Below are positions 1 through 9,443 of a stretch of DNA of 45,043 nucleotides, in pieces. The notes under the pieces are model-generated. The model was not told where the DNA came from and did not search any database. It saw nothing but the letters and a program-made list of their open reading frames with translations. Source of the DNA: CBDFHV01 sp965247705 (GTDB taxonomy: Bacteria > Pseudomonadota > Alphaproteobacteria > Rhodospirillales > CAMCUA01); the NCBI GenBank assembly GCA_965247705.1, contig CBDFHV010000023.1:1-45043 (forward strand), given 5' to 3'. Position 1 is the stretch's first letter. Each line of letters begins with the position of its first letter. Made by a program: the position numbers and the translations under genes.

Positions 1-131
1 GACGCCTCGCCGACACCCATGTTGAGAACAATTTTTTCAAGCCGGGGTATCTGCATGACATTGGCGTAGCCGAACTCCTGCCGCAGGGCGGGGCTGATCT
101 CGCTTTTGTAGATGTCTTGAAGGCGGGACAT
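1..131 (-). CDS. rplE: 50S ribosomal protein L5, N-terminal part
   Basis: The gene runs off the left edge of the window; only the first 43 codons are present. Translation from the ATG at 131 begins MSRLQDIYKSEISPAL and continues to a segment ending LNMGVGEA, which is the conserved L5 N-terminus. L5 binds 5S rRNA in the central protuberance of the large subunit. It starts 11 nt after the rplX stop, as expected in the spc operon order L14-L24-L5. It is too short for the usual open-reading-frame cut-off and was read directly. Confidence 0.96.
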   Translation of the reverse strand, partial: MSRLQDIYKSEISPALRQEFGYANVMQIPRLEKIVLNMGVGEA

Positions 132-142
132 ATCCGTCTTCC

Positions 143-466
143 TCAACGATCGATGATTTCGCCGGACCGCTTGGCAAAACGCACCTTGCGGCCATCTTCG
201 AGCACGCGGAACCCGACCCGCGTCGGTTTGTCGTCCTTGGGGTCCACGTGAGCGAGGTTGGAGAGCTGGATAGGCGCCTCTTTCTCCACGATCCCGCCCG
301 GATTCGTCGCCGAAGGCTTGGTGTGACGCTTGATCATGTTGACACCCTGGACGATGGCGCGGCGTTCCGTGCGCCGCATGCGCAGCACCTCGCCTTTCTT
401 TCCCTTGTCGCGGCCGGTGATGACGATGACTTGATCGCCTTTCTTGACCTTGAACTTCTCGGCCAT
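143..466 (-). CDS. rplX: 50S ribosomal protein L24
   Basis: A 107-residue L24, an early assembly protein of the large subunit that binds 23S rRNA. The N-terminal KOW motif is visible at about residues 8-28 (KKGDQVIVITGRDKGKKG). A longer open frame continues upstream through rplN, but the ATG at 466 gives the correct N-terminus (MAEKFKVKKG). It shares one base with the rplN stop (TGATG), which suggests translational coupling. rplE follows after 11 nt. Confidence 0.97.
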   Translation of the reverse strand: MAEKFKVKKGDQVIVITGRDKGKKGEVLRMRRTERRAIVQGVNMIKRHTKPSATNPGGIVEKEAPIQLSNLAHVDPKDDKPTRVGFRVLEDGRKVRFAKRSGEIIDR

Positions 467-834
467 CACAGCACCTCCGGCGCCAGGGAGATGATCTTCA
501 TGTAGCGCTTGGCCCTCAATTCGCGGGTGACGGGGCCGAAGATGCGGGTGCCGATGGGTTCGCCCTGATTGTTGATCAGGACCGCGGCGTTGTCGTCGAA
601 GCGAATGGCGGAACCATCGGCGCGGCGGATTTCCTTGGCCGTGCGCACCACGACCGCCCGCATGATCTCGCCCTTCTTGACCCGGCCACGGGGAATGGCT
701 TCCTTCACGGAAACCACGATCACGTCGCCCACCGACGCCGACTTGCGCTTCGAACCGCCCAGCACCTTGATGCACTGGACCCGTCGCGCGCCCGAATTGT
801 CCGCCACGCTCAGGTTGCTTTCCGCCTGAATCAT
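466..834 (-). CDS. rplN: 50S ribosomal protein L14
   Basis: A full-length 122-residue L14, which lies at the subunit interface and helps form an intersubunit bridge. The start (MIQAESNLSVADNSGARR) and the end (MKIISLAPEVL) match the family from first to last residue. It is the first gene of the spc-type block, following rpsQ after a 23-nt gap. Its stop overlaps the rplX start by one base. Confidence 0.98.
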   Translation of the reverse strand: MIQAESNLSVADNSGARRVQCIKVLGGSKRKSASVGDVIVVSVKEAIPRGRVKKGEIMRAVVVRTAKEIRRADGSAIRFDDNAAVLINNQGEPIGTRIFGPVTRELRAKRYMKIISLAPEVL

Positions 835-857
835 CGTTCTTGTTCCTTAGTGTCCCG

Positions 858-1094
858 TCACGATTCCTGCCGCAGCAATTCCCACCGCTTGCGCCGGGAT
901 AACGGACGGCACTCCCGGATACGCACCACATCGCCCATCTTGGAGCGGTTCTCTTCATCGTGGGCGACGTACTTTTTCGACCGCCGGATGAACTTTTTGT
1001 ACATGGGATGCATGACCCGGCGCTCGACACGGACAACGATGCTCTTGTCCATCTTGTCGCTGACGACGACTCCCTGCATGACGCGCCTAGGCAT
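858..1094 (-). CDS. rpsQ: 30S ribosomal protein S17
   Basis: A 78-residue S17, a primary 16S rRNA-binding protein with an OB fold. The central segment MDKSIVVRVERRVMHPMY is diagnostic. It is the last gene of the S10-type block, 3 nt after rpmC. Length and start (MPRRVMQGVVVS) are normal. I see no regulatory signal in the 23-nt gap before rplN, so transcription probably continues into the spc genes. Confidence 0.97.
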   Translation of the reverse strand: MPRRVMQGVVVSDKMDKSIVVRVERRVMHPMYKKFIRRSKKYVAHDEENRSKMGDVVRIRECRPLSRRKRWELLRQES

Positions 1095-1097
1095 GAA

Positions 1098-1313
1098 TTA
1101 CTCTCCGGCTCCGGGTGCCGCGGCGACGCCCTTGCGCTGCCGCTGTACGGTTTTCACTTGAGCGATGTCGCGGCGCACCCGGCGGATCCGGCTGGTGTTC
1201 TCCAGCTGTCCGCTCGCCCCCTGAAAGCGCAAGTTGAACGCTTCCTTGCGCAAGTCGGCGATCGACTGCTTAAGTTCGTCGTCGGTTTTCGTCCGCAAGT
1301 CCCCGATGTTCAT
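1098..1313 (-). CDS. rpmC: 50S ribosomal protein L29
   Basis: A 71-residue L29, a two-helix protein at the polypeptide exit tunnel rim near L23. The start MNIGDLRTKTDDELKQSI and the motif LRKEAFNLRFQGASGQL are characteristic. It lies 4 nt downstream of rplP and 3 nt upstream of rpsQ. The slightly extended C-terminus (RKGVAAAPGAGE) is low-complexity and probably unstructured. Confidence 0.96.
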   Translation of the reverse strand: MNIGDLRTKTDDELKQSIADLRKEAFNLRFQGASGQLENTSRIRRVRRDIAQVKTVQRQRKGVAAAPGAGE

Positions 1314-1317
1314 CGTC

Positions 1318-1737
1318 CTAGCCCTCGTCGTCCAGGCGCGACACGAATCGCGTGTCGATAGGCAATTTCGCCGCCGCCAGCTGAAACGCCTCGCGCGCGA
1401 TGGTGGACGACACGCCGTCGACCTCGAACATAATGCGGCCCGGCTTCACCCTGCAGGCCCAGAATTCCGGCGTGCCCTTGCCCTTGCCCTGGCGAACTTC
1501 GGCCGGTTTCTGCGACACCGGTACGTCCGGAAAGATGCGGATCCATACCCGTCCGGCGCGCTTCATGTGGCGGGTAACGGCGCGCCGCGCGGCTTCGATC
1601 TGGCGGGCGGTGATGCGCGCCGGGCGCAGAGCTTTCAGTCCGTAGGCGCCGAACACCAGCTGGGTGCCACCCTTGGCGCTTCCATGAATGCGGCCCTTGT
1701 GGGCCTTGCGATACTTCGTTCGCTTCGGACTGAGCAT
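1318..1737 (-). CDS. rplP: 50S ribosomal protein L16
   Basis: A 139-residue L16, which contacts the A-site tRNA and is needed for peptidyl-transferase centre assembly. Family landmarks are the start MLSPKRTKYRKAHKGR, the helix segment ITARQIEAARRA, and PVSQKPAEVRQGKGKG. It is located between rpsC (15-nt gap) and rpmC. Length is normal. Confidence 0.98.
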   Translation of the reverse strand: MLSPKRTKYRKAHKGRIHGSAKGGTQLVFGAYGLKALRPARITARQIEAARRAVTRHMKRAGRVWIRIFPDVPVSQKPAEVRQGKGKGTPEFWACRVKPGRIMFEVDGVSSTIAREAFQLAAAKLPIDTRFVSRLDDEG

Positions 1738-1752
1738 GGTGCTGTGTCCAGG

Positions 1753-2430
1753 CTATCGCTGGGGTTGCTGTTCTATGGCGCGCTTCTCGGTCGCCATGGG
1801 GTCATGGGCCATGATCTCGCCCTTGAACACCCATACCTTGACGCCGCAGGAGCCATAAGTGGTGCGCGACGTGGCCTCGCCGTAGTCCAGTTCCGCGCGC
1901 AGCGTATGAAGGGGCACACGGCCCTCGCGATACCACTCGGTACGGGCGATTTCCGCGCCGCCAAGACGACCGGCACAGTTGATCCGAATGCCCTGGGCCC
2001 CCAGGCGCATGGCCGACTGAACGGCGCGCTTCATGGCGCGGCGGAAATGCACCCGCCGCTCGAGTTGTTGGGCGACGTTCTCGGCCACCAATTGGGCATC
2101 GATTTCCGGCTTACGGATCTCGACGATGTTCAAATGCACGTCGTTGCCCGTCATCTTGGACAGTTCGGCCCGCAACCGCTCGATGTCGACGCCCTTCTTG
2201 CCGATCACGACGCCGGGTCGCGCCGTGTGGATGGTCAGGCGAGCCCGCTTCGCCGGCCGTTCGACAACGATCTTCGACACCCCGGCCTGGACCAGCTGCT
2301 TGCGCAGGTAATCGCGGATGCGCAGATCCTCGTGCAGCAGACCGGCATAGCCGGCGTCGGAATACCATCGCGAGTCCCAGGTCCTGTTGATCCCCAGGCG
2401 TAGTCCGATCGGGTTGACCTTTTGACCCAT
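1753..2430 (-). CDS. rpsC: 30S ribosomal protein S3
   Basis: A 225-residue S3, part of the mRNA entry channel. It begins MGQKVNPIGLRLGINRTWDS and carries a type II KH domain with the GxxG loop in PGVVIGKKGVDIERL. The C-terminal domain contains GRLGGAEIARTEWYREGRVP. The start codon shares one base with the rplV stop (TAATG), indicating coupled translation. Confidence 0.98.
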   Translation of the reverse strand: MGQKVNPIGLRLGINRTWDSRWYSDAGYAGLLHEDLRIRDYLRKQLVQAGVSKIVVERPAKRARLTIHTARPGVVIGKKGVDIERLRAELSKMTGNDVHLNIVEIRKPEIDAQLVAENVAQQLERRVHFRRAMKRAVQSAMRLGAQGIRINCAGRLGGAEIARTEWYREGRVPLHTLRAELDYGEATSRTTYGSCGVKVWVFKGEIMAHDPMATEKRAIEQQPQR

Positions 2431-2810
2431 TAGTTCGCCTCCTCGCGCTCGCGCACGACGAGCCGCAGGTTGCTGAATGTCTTCTCGATCCGCCCGACCC
2501 GGCCCCGGGCCCGCGCCCGCCAGCGCTTCATCACCAGGCCGCGGCCGACGGAGGCCTCGGCCACGAAGAGCTGGTCGACGTCCAGATCATGGTTGTTTTC
2601 CGCATTGGCGATGGCCGACTGGAGAACCTTCTTCATGTCCTTGGCGATGCGGCGCGGGGAAAAGGTGAGTTCGGTCAACGCCGCGGCGCAGGACTTGCCC
2701 CGGATGCTTTGCGCCAACAGGTTCAGCTTCTGCGGGCCCGTCCGCAGAATGCGGGCGTAGGCCATGGCCTCGTTGTCGCCCAGCCGCCGTTCCATCCGTT
2801 GCTTGCCCAT
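2430..2810 (-). CDS. rplV: 50S ribosomal protein L22
   Basis: A 126-residue L22, whose long beta hairpin lines the peptide exit tunnel and contributes to macrolide binding. The hairpin region reads VGRGLVMKRWRARARGRVGR and the helical core contains SPRRIAKDMKKVLQSAIANA. It starts 4 nt after rpsS and overlaps rpsC by one base. The N-terminus (MGKQRMERRLGDNEAMAYAR) is slightly extended relative to the core. Confidence 0.97.
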   Translation of the reverse strand: MGKQRMERRLGDNEAMAYARILRTGPQKLNLLAQSIRGKSCAAALTELTFSPRRIAKDMKKVLQSAIANAENNHDLDVDQLFVAEASVGRGLVMKRWRARARGRVGRIEKTFSNLRLVVREREEAN

Positions 2811-2814
2811 TGGC

Positions 2815-3093
2815 CTAGGCCCTCCGCGCCCGCTTGTCGGCGGCGTGGCCGTAGAAGGTCCGGCTGGGCGAGAATTCGCCGAATTTGTGACCCACCATGT
2901 CCTCGGTCACCAGCATGGGGACGAACTTCCTGCCGTTGTAGATGCCAAACGTAAGGCCGACGAACTGGGGCAGGATGGTCGATCGCCGCGACCAGCTGCG
3001 GATGACCTCGTTGCGGCCCGAGGCGCGCGCCTTCTCGGCTTTCTTCAAGAGATAGCCGTCGATAAACGGGCCTTTCCAGACGGAGCGTGGCAC
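2815..3093 (-). CDS. rpsS: 30S ribosomal protein S19
   Basis: A 92-residue S19, located in the 30S head, where it partners S13 and contacts tRNA and the B1 bridge. It begins MPRSVWKGPFIDGYLLKKAE and contains the conserved MVGHKFGEFSPSRTFYGHAA. The order L2-S19-L22 is the standard S10-operon order. Confidence 0.98.
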   Translation of the reverse strand: MPRSVWKGPFIDGYLLKKAEKARASGRNEVIRSWSRRSTILPQFVGLTFGIYNGRKFVPMLVTEDMVGHKFGEFSPSRTFYGHAADKRARRA

Positions 3094-3117
3094 GATCGTT
3101 TTCCTCCAGCCTCTCGA

Positions 3118-3948
3118 TTACTTCTTCTGGCGGCGGCGCCGCATGATCCAGCGGTCCGTACGCTTGTTGTTGCGCGTCCGCTTGCCCTTGGTCGGCTTTC
3201 CCCAGGGCGACACCGGGTGGCGTCCGCCCGACGTCCGGCCCTCGCCGCCGCCGTGGGGATGGTCGACGGGATTCATCGCCACCCCGCGCACCGACGGCCG
3301 CTTGCCAAGCCAGCGCTTGCGCCCCGCCTTGCCCAGCTTGATGTTGGCCTGGTCCGGGTTGGACACGGCGCCGACGGTGGCCAGGCATTCGGCCCGCACC
3401 ATGCGTAATTCACCTGAACTCAAGCGCAGCTGGGCATAGCCCTGGTCCTTGCCGATGAGCTGCACGTAGGTGCCGCCCGCCCGCGCCAGCTGCCCGCCCT
3501 TGCCCGCCTTCATCTCCACGTTGTGGATGATCGTACCGACCGGAATGTTGGTCATGGGCAGGGTATTACCGGGCTTGATGTCCGAACCTGGGCCGGACAC
3601 GACCACGTCGCCGACCGCGAGGCGCTGGGGCGCCAGAATGTAGCTCTGCTCGCCATCTTCGTAGCGGATGAGGGCGATGAAGGCGGTGCGGTTGGGATCA
3701 TATTCCAGCCGCTCGACAGTCGCCGGCACGTCCGTCTTGACGCGCCGGAAGTCGACGATCCGATAGCGGCGCTTGTGCCCGCCGCCGCGGCGCCGCGCCG
3801 TGATGCGACCGGTATTATTGCGCCCGCCCGATCCGCTCAGCCCCTGGGTGAGAGACTTCAAGGGCTTGCCCCGCCACAGCTTCGAGCGGTCCACCAGGAC
3901 CAGGCCCCGGCGGCCGGGCGTTACGGGATTGTGGCTCTTGAGAGGCAT
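3118..3948 (-). CDS. rplB: 50S ribosomal protein L2
   Basis: A 276-residue L2, the highly conserved protein required for subunit association and peptidyl-transferase activity. The C-terminal signature MNPVDHPHGGGEGRTSGG, including the functionally important histidine, is intact. The N-terminus starts MPLKSHNPVTPGRRGLVLVD. It lies 4 nt after rplW, with a 24-nt gap to rpsS. Confidence 0.98.
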   Translation of the reverse strand: MPLKSHNPVTPGRRGLVLVDRSKLWRGKPLKSLTQGLSGSGGRNNTGRITARRRGGGHKRRYRIVDFRRVKTDVPATVERLEYDPNRTAFIALIRYEDGEQSYILAPQRLAVGDVVVSGPGSDIKPGNTLPMTNIPVGTIIHNVEMKAGKGGQLARAGGTYVQLIGKDQGYAQLRLSSGELRMVRAECLATVGAVSNPDQANIKLGKAGRKRWLGKRPSVRGVAMNPVDHPHGGGEGRTSGGRHPVSPWGKPTKGKRTRNNKRTDRWIMRRRRQKK

Positions 3949-3952
3949 GGCG

Positions 3953-4276
3953 TCAGACCCCCGTCATGACGTCGATGGAGTTGCCCTCGGCCAGGGTGAC
4001 GATGGCCTTCTTGGTGTCGGGTCGGCGACCCGGCCGGCCGCGCCATCGTTTGGTCTTGCCCTTGCTGCGCAATGTATTGACGGCGGCCACCTTGACCTTG
4101 AACAGAGTCTCGACGGCGGCCTTGATCTCAGGCTTGCTGGCATCCAGCGACACCCGGAAGGTGACCTGGTTGTGCTCCCCCAGCAGGGTCGCCTTTTCCG
4201 TAATCATCGGCGCGCGGATGATCTCGTACATCCGTTCCGTCGATACGACGGGCGCTTGGGACGGTCGAATGCTCAT
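3953..4276 (-). CDS. rplW: 50S ribosomal protein L23
   Basis: A 107-residue L23, the exit-tunnel docking site for trigger factor and SRP. The core begins MYEIIRAPMITEKATLL and includes the basic loop GKTKRWRGRPGRRPDTKKA. I chose the ATG at 4276 because it overlaps the rplD stop as ATGA. An internal ATG 15 codons later, at the usual start of the family core, is the alternative. Confidence 0.95.
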   Translation of the reverse strand: MSIRPSQAPVVSTERMYEIIRAPMITEKATLLGEHNQVTFRVSLDASKPEIKAAVETLFKVKVAAVNTLRSKGKTKRWRGRPGRRPDTKKAIVTLAEGNSIDVMTGV

Positions 4277-4893
4277 TTCAGCCGCTCCACCAAGCTCTCC
4301 ACCGCGGCGCGGGTCAGGACCAGAGTGTCGCGCCGCAGGATGTCGTAGACATTGGCGCCACCACTGGGCAGCACGTCCAGTCCGACGATGTTTCCGGCGG
4401 CGCGCCGGAAGTTGCCATCCATCTCGTCGCCATCCACCAGCAGGGTGTGGCCCCAGCCCAGTTTGGCCAGGCGTTGGACCAGCAGCCGGGTTTTCGGCTC
4501 GTCCAGGGTGGCGCTGTCGAGCACCACCAGTCGACCCTCGGCACACTTGGAGGACAGAGCCGACTTCAAGGCCAGCCGGCGCACCTTTTTCGGCAAATCG
4601 ATCTCGTGGCTGCGCACGACGGGGCCGAACGCCACGCCGCCGCCGCGCATCTGCGGCGCCCGCGATGTTCCTTGGCGGGCGCGGCCGGTGCCCTTCTGCC
4701 GGAAGGGTTTGCGGCCCGTCGCCGACACTTCCGAGCGGCCCTTCACCTTGTGGGTGCCAGCCCGCCGCTTGGCCAGTTGCCAGTTGACGGCGCGGGCGAG
4801 AATGTCGCGCCGTACCGCGATCCCGAACACGGTGTCGTCGAGGTCGATCTCGCCGACCGTTTCGTTGTCCAGGTTGATGATCTCGCGCTTCAT
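4273..4893 (-). CDS. rplD: 50S ribosomal protein L4
   Basis: A 206-residue L4, which lines the exit tunnel; in some bacteria it is an autogenous regulator of the S10 operon. The extended loop has the expected SATGRKPFRQKGTGRARQGT. The N-terminus MKREIINLDNETVGEIDLDD matches alphaproteobacterial L4. It starts 6 nt after rplC and ends in a 4-base overlap with rplW. Confidence 0.97.
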   Translation of the reverse strand: MKREIINLDNETVGEIDLDDTVFGIAVRRDILARAVNWQLAKRRAGTHKVKGRSEVSATGRKPFRQKGTGRARQGTSRAPQMRGGGVAFGPVVRSHEIDLPKKVRRLALKSALSSKCAEGRLVVLDSATLDEPKTRLLVQRLAKLGWGHTLLVDGDEMDGNFRRAAGNIVGLDVLPSGGANVYDILRRDTLVLTRAAVESLVERLK

Positions 4894-4899
4894 GGCCGA

Positions 4900-5739
4900 T
4901 CAGCCCTTGTTCTTTTCGGCGTCGCCGGCATCGTCTTCGGCCGAGGCTTCCGGCGGACTGTCCGATGCCGCTTCGGGTTCGGCCGCGTTGTCATCGGTCG
5001 CCGGCTCCGCCGCGGCGTCCTCGGCAGCCGCCTCTTCGGCCGTCTCTTCCGCCGCCTCCGCCGGGCCGTCCCGCACCGCCGCTGGCACCGGGACTCCTTC
5101 CGGAAGGGGCTTCTTCAAGGCGTCGCGCACCAGGACCCATCCATTCTTGGCCCCGGGCACCGCGCCACGGATCATGATCAAGCCCCGCTCTTCGTCGGTG
5201 GCGACCACTTCCAGGTTCTGGGTGGTCACCCGCTCGTCGCCCATGTGGCCGGCCATCTTCTTGCCCTTGAACACCTTTCCGGGGTCCTGGCTGTTGCCGG
5301 TGGAGCCATGGCTGCGATGGCTGACGGAAACGCCGTGGGACGCGCGCAGACCGGAGAACCCGTGCCGTTTCATGGCGCCGGCGAAGCCCTTGCCGATGGA
5401 CGTGCCGGTCACATCCACGTATTGCCCGGTGAGAAAATGGTCGGCTGAAAGCTCGGACCCCACCGCCACCAGGTTGTCGGGCGATACCCGGAACTCCACC
5501 AGCTTGCGCTTCGGTTCCACCTTTGCCTTGGCGAAGTGGCCGCGCATGGGTTTGATGGTGTTCTTGGCCTTGGCCCTGCCGGCGCCCAGTTGCAGGGCGG
5601 TGTAGCCATCCTTGTCGGCGATGCGGTGGGCCACCACCTGGCAGCCGTCCAACGACAACACGGTCACCGGAACATGGGTGCCGTCCTCGCCAAAGAGGCG
5701 GGTCATACCCAGTTTGCGTGCAATGAGACCGGTCCGCAT
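4900..5739 (-). CDS. rplC: 50S ribosomal protein L3 with an acidic C-terminal tail
   Basis: L3 (279 residues) is an assembly initiator near the peptidyl-transferase centre. Residues 1 to about 215 are a normal L3: start MRTGLIARKLGMTRLFGEDG, and the conserved GSTGNSQDPGKVFKGKKMAG that contains the Gln methylated in other bacteria. The last 65 or so residues form a low-complexity Ala/Glu/Asp-rich tail ending AEKNKG. This makes the protein clearly longer than a typical bacterial L3 of about 210-220 residues. There is no frameshift: the tail is in frame and rplD follows 6 nt after the stop. Such a tail is expected to be disordered and solvent-exposed; its role is unknown. Confidence 0.95.
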   Translation of the reverse strand: MRTGLIARKLGMTRLFGEDGTHVPVTVLSLDGCQVVAHRIADKDGYTALQLGAGRAKAKNTIKPMRGHFAKAKVEPKRKLVEFRVSPDNLVAVGSELSADHFLTGQYVDVTGTSIGKGFAGAMKRHGFSGLRASHGVSVSHRSHGSTGNSQDPGKVFKGKKMAGHMGDERVTTQNLEVVATDEERGLIMIRGAVPGAKNGWVLVRDALKKPLPEGVPVPAAVRDGPAEAAEETAEEAAAEDAAAEPATDDNAAEPEAASDSPPEASAEDDAGDAEKNKG

Positions 5740-5749
5740 GGTGTGCGCC

Positions 5750-6058
5750 CTAGAGCTTGATTTCCACGTCGACGCCCGCCGCCAAGTCCAACTTCATCAG
5801 GGCATCCACGGTTTGCGGGGTCGGATCCACGATATCGAGAACCCGCTTGTGGGTACGGATTTCGAACTGTTCACGGGACTTCTTGTCGATGTGCGGGCCG
5901 CGCAGGACGGTAAAGCGTTCGATTCGCGTGGGCAGGGGAATGGGTCCCTTGACCTGGGCGCCGGTTCGCCTCGCCGTGCTGACGATCTCGCTCGCCGACT
6001 GGTCCAAGATCCTGTGATCAAAGGCCTTTAACCGAATTCGTATGTTCTGGCTTTCCAT
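5750..6058 (-). CDS. rpsJ: 30S ribosomal protein S10
   Basis: A 102-residue S10, which also acts as NusE in transcription antitermination. It starts MESQNIRIRLKAFDHRILDQ and contains IPLPTRIERFTVLRGPHIDK. It is the first gene of the S10 block, 60 nt after tuf copy 1. I see no clear terminator in that gap, so it may be co-transcribed with fusA-tuf as well as from a local promoter. Confidence 0.98.
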   Translation of the reverse strand: MESQNIRIRLKAFDHRILDQSASEIVSTARRTGAQVKGPIPLPTRIERFTVLRGPHIDKKSREQFEIRTHKRVLDIVDPTPQTVDALMKLDLAAGVDVEIKL

Positions 6059-6089
6059 GCTTTCAGCCCGTTATTCCCCGTCCCGTCCC

Positions 6090-7313
<1,224 letters not shown>

Positions 7314-7339
7314 CCCTACTCCTTAGCGTTCACTGGTCG

Positions 7340-9418
7340 CTAACCCGCCAGCCGATGCTTGACCTGCTCCGACAACTGCTGCGGCACTTCCGAATAGCGT
7401 TCGAAGTGCATGGTGAATTGGGCCCTGCCCTGGCTCATGCCCCGCAGATTGCTGACGTAGCCGAACATGGGGGCCAAGGGCACCAAGGCGACGATGACCC
7501 GCGCGTTGCCGCGCTGGTCCATGCTGGTCACCTGGCCGCGGCGGCTGTTCAGGTCTCCGATGATGTCGCCCATGTACTCCTCCGGCGTCACCACCTCAAC
7601 CCGCATCAAGGGCTCGAGCAGCGTCGGCCCCGCCTTCACCATGCCCTCGCGAAACGCCGACCGGGACGCGATTTCGAAGGCCAGGACACTGGAGTCCACG
7701 TCGTGATAGGCGCCGTCGTACAAGCTCACCTTGATGTCGGTCACCGGAAATCCGCCGACGACGCCCGACTGCGCGGCCTCCCGGACACCTTTGTGGACGC
7801 CCGGAACGTACTCGCGCGGCACCGAACCGCCCACCACCGAGCTCTCGAAGACGACGCCGGTGCCCGACTCACCGGGCTCGAAACGCATCTTCACGCGGGC
7901 GAACTGGCCGGCGCCGCCGGTTTGTTTCTTGTGGATGTAGTCGACCTGGGCCGTGTTGCGGATGGTTTCCCGGTAGGCCACCTGCGGCGCGCCCACCGCG
8001 GCCTCCACCCTGAATTCACGGCGCATGCGGTCGACGATGATCTCCAGGTGCAACTCGCCCATGCCCTTGATGACGGTCTGGCCGCTCTCCGCGTCCGTGG
8101 AGACCCGGAACGAGGGATCTTCCGCCGCCAGGCGGGCCAGGGCGGTCGACATGCGTTCCTGATCGACCTTGGTCTTCGGCTCGACGGCGACCTCGATGAC
8201 CGGCTCGGGGAACTCCATTCGCTCCAGCACCACCGGCGAGGCGAGTTCGCAGAGCGTGTCTCCGGTGGTGGTGTTCTTGAGTCCGGCCAGGGCCAAGATA
8301 TCGCCAGCATGGGCGATCTTGACGTCCTCGCGGTCATTGGCGTGCATGAGCAGCATGCGGCCGACCCGCTCGCGCTTTTCCTTGACCGTGTTCAGCAGGG
8401 CCGATCCGCTGCGCAGGACGCCCGAATAAATCCGAATGAAGGTGAGCGAGCCGACGAAGGGATCGTTCATGATCTTGAAAGCCAGGGCCGAGAACGGCTC
8501 CGAATCCGAGCTGTGCCGCTCGATGGCCTCGTCCGTACCGGCCTTGACGCCGCGAATGGGGGGGACTTCGATGGGGCTGGGCAGAAAGTCCACAACCGCA
8601 TCAAGCAGGGGCTGCACGCCCTTGTTGCGAAAGGCCGACCCGCAGAGAATGGGCACGAATACAAGCCCCACGGTACCCTTGCGGATGCAACGGACCAACG
8701 TTGCCTCGTCCGGCTCCTTGCCGTCCAGGTAGGCTTCCATCGCCTGGTCGTCCTGCTCGACGGCCGTTTCCACCAGCTTTTCCCGATACGTGGCGGCTAA
8801 GTCTTGAAGTTCCGCCGGAATATCGACCACGGAAAATTCCGCGCCGAGGGTCTCGTCCTTCCAGATGACGCCACGCATGCGAACCAAGTCGATGACACCG
8901 GCAAAATCCTGCTCGCCGCCGATGGGCAGCTGAACCACCAGGGGCTGGGCGGCCAGCCGGTCGATGATCATGTCGACGCAGCGGAAGAAATCCGCGCCCA
9001 CCCTGTCCATCTTGTTGACGAAACAGATGCGCGGCACGTTGTAGCGATCCGCCTGGCGCCACACCGTTTCCGACTGGGGCTCCACGCCGGCGACGCTGTC
9101 GAACACGGCGACAGCGCCGTCGAGGACCCGCAGGGACCGCTCGACTTCGATGGTAAAGTCCACGTGCCCCGGCGTATCGATGATGTTTATCCGATGGTCG
9201 TTCCACTGGCAGGTCGTCGCCGCCGAGGTAATGGTGATTCCCCGCTCCTGCTCCTGCTCCATCCAGTCCATGGTCGCTTGACCGTCGTGGACCTCGCCAA
9301 GGCGGTGCGAGCGGCCCGTGTAGTAGAGCACCCGCTCGGTGGTCGTCGTCTTACCGGCATCGATATGCGCCATGATGCCGATGTTGCGGTACCTCTCCAG
9401 GGGTGTGGTGCGGGACAT
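7340..9418 (-). CDS. fusA: Elongation factor G
   Basis: A 692-residue EF-G, the GTPase that drives ribosomal translocation and, with RRF, recycling. Motifs are AHIDAGKTTTT (P-loop), RGITITSAATT, DTPGHVDFT and NKMDRVGAD. Domains II-V follow to the conserved C-terminal region. An open frame runs 40 codons further upstream across rpsG. The ATG at 9418 gives the true N-terminus (MSRTTPLERYRNIGIMAHID), 25 nt after the rpsG stop. Confidence 0.98.
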   Translation of the reverse strand: MSRTTPLERYRNIGIMAHIDAGKTTTTERVLYYTGRSHRLGEVHDGQATMDWMEQEQERGITITSAATTCQWNDHRINIIDTPGHVDFTIEVERSLRVLDGAVAVFDSVAGVEPQSETVWRQADRYNVPRICFVNKMDRVGADFFRCVDMIIDRLAAQPLVVQLPIGGEQDFAGVIDLVRMRGVIWKDETLGAEFSVVDIPAELQDLAATYREKLVETAVEQDDQAMEAYLDGKEPDEATLVRCIRKGTVGLVFVPILCGSAFRNKGVQPLLDAVVDFLPSPIEVPPIRGVKAGTDEAIERHSSDSEPFSALAFKIMNDPFVGSLTFIRIYSGVLRSGSALLNTVKEKRERVGRMLLMHANDREDVKIAHAGDILALAGLKNTTTGDTLCELASPVVLERMEFPEPVIEVAVEPKTKVDQERMSTALARLAAEDPSFRVSTDAESGQTVIKGMGELHLEIIVDRMRREFRVEAAVGAPQVAYRETIRNTAQVDYIHKKQTGGAGQFARVKMRFEPGESGTGVVFESSVVGGSVPREYVPGVHKGVREAAQSGVVGGFPVTDIKVSLYDGAYHDVDSSVLAFEIASRSAFREGMVKAGPTLLEPLMRVEVVTPEEYMGDIIGDLNSRRGQVTSMDQRGNARVIVALVPLAPMFGYVSNLRGMSQGRAQFTMHFERYSEVPQQLSEQVKHRLAG

Positions 9419-9443
9419 GACGGTGGCTTTCGAGAACGAACGG

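Noticed and set aside
143..1036. A 297-codon frame that would make L24 an N-terminally extended protein
   Set aside because: The upstream part lies over rplN in another frame and has no family similarity. The ATG at 466 gives a standard 107-residue L24 coupled to rplN.
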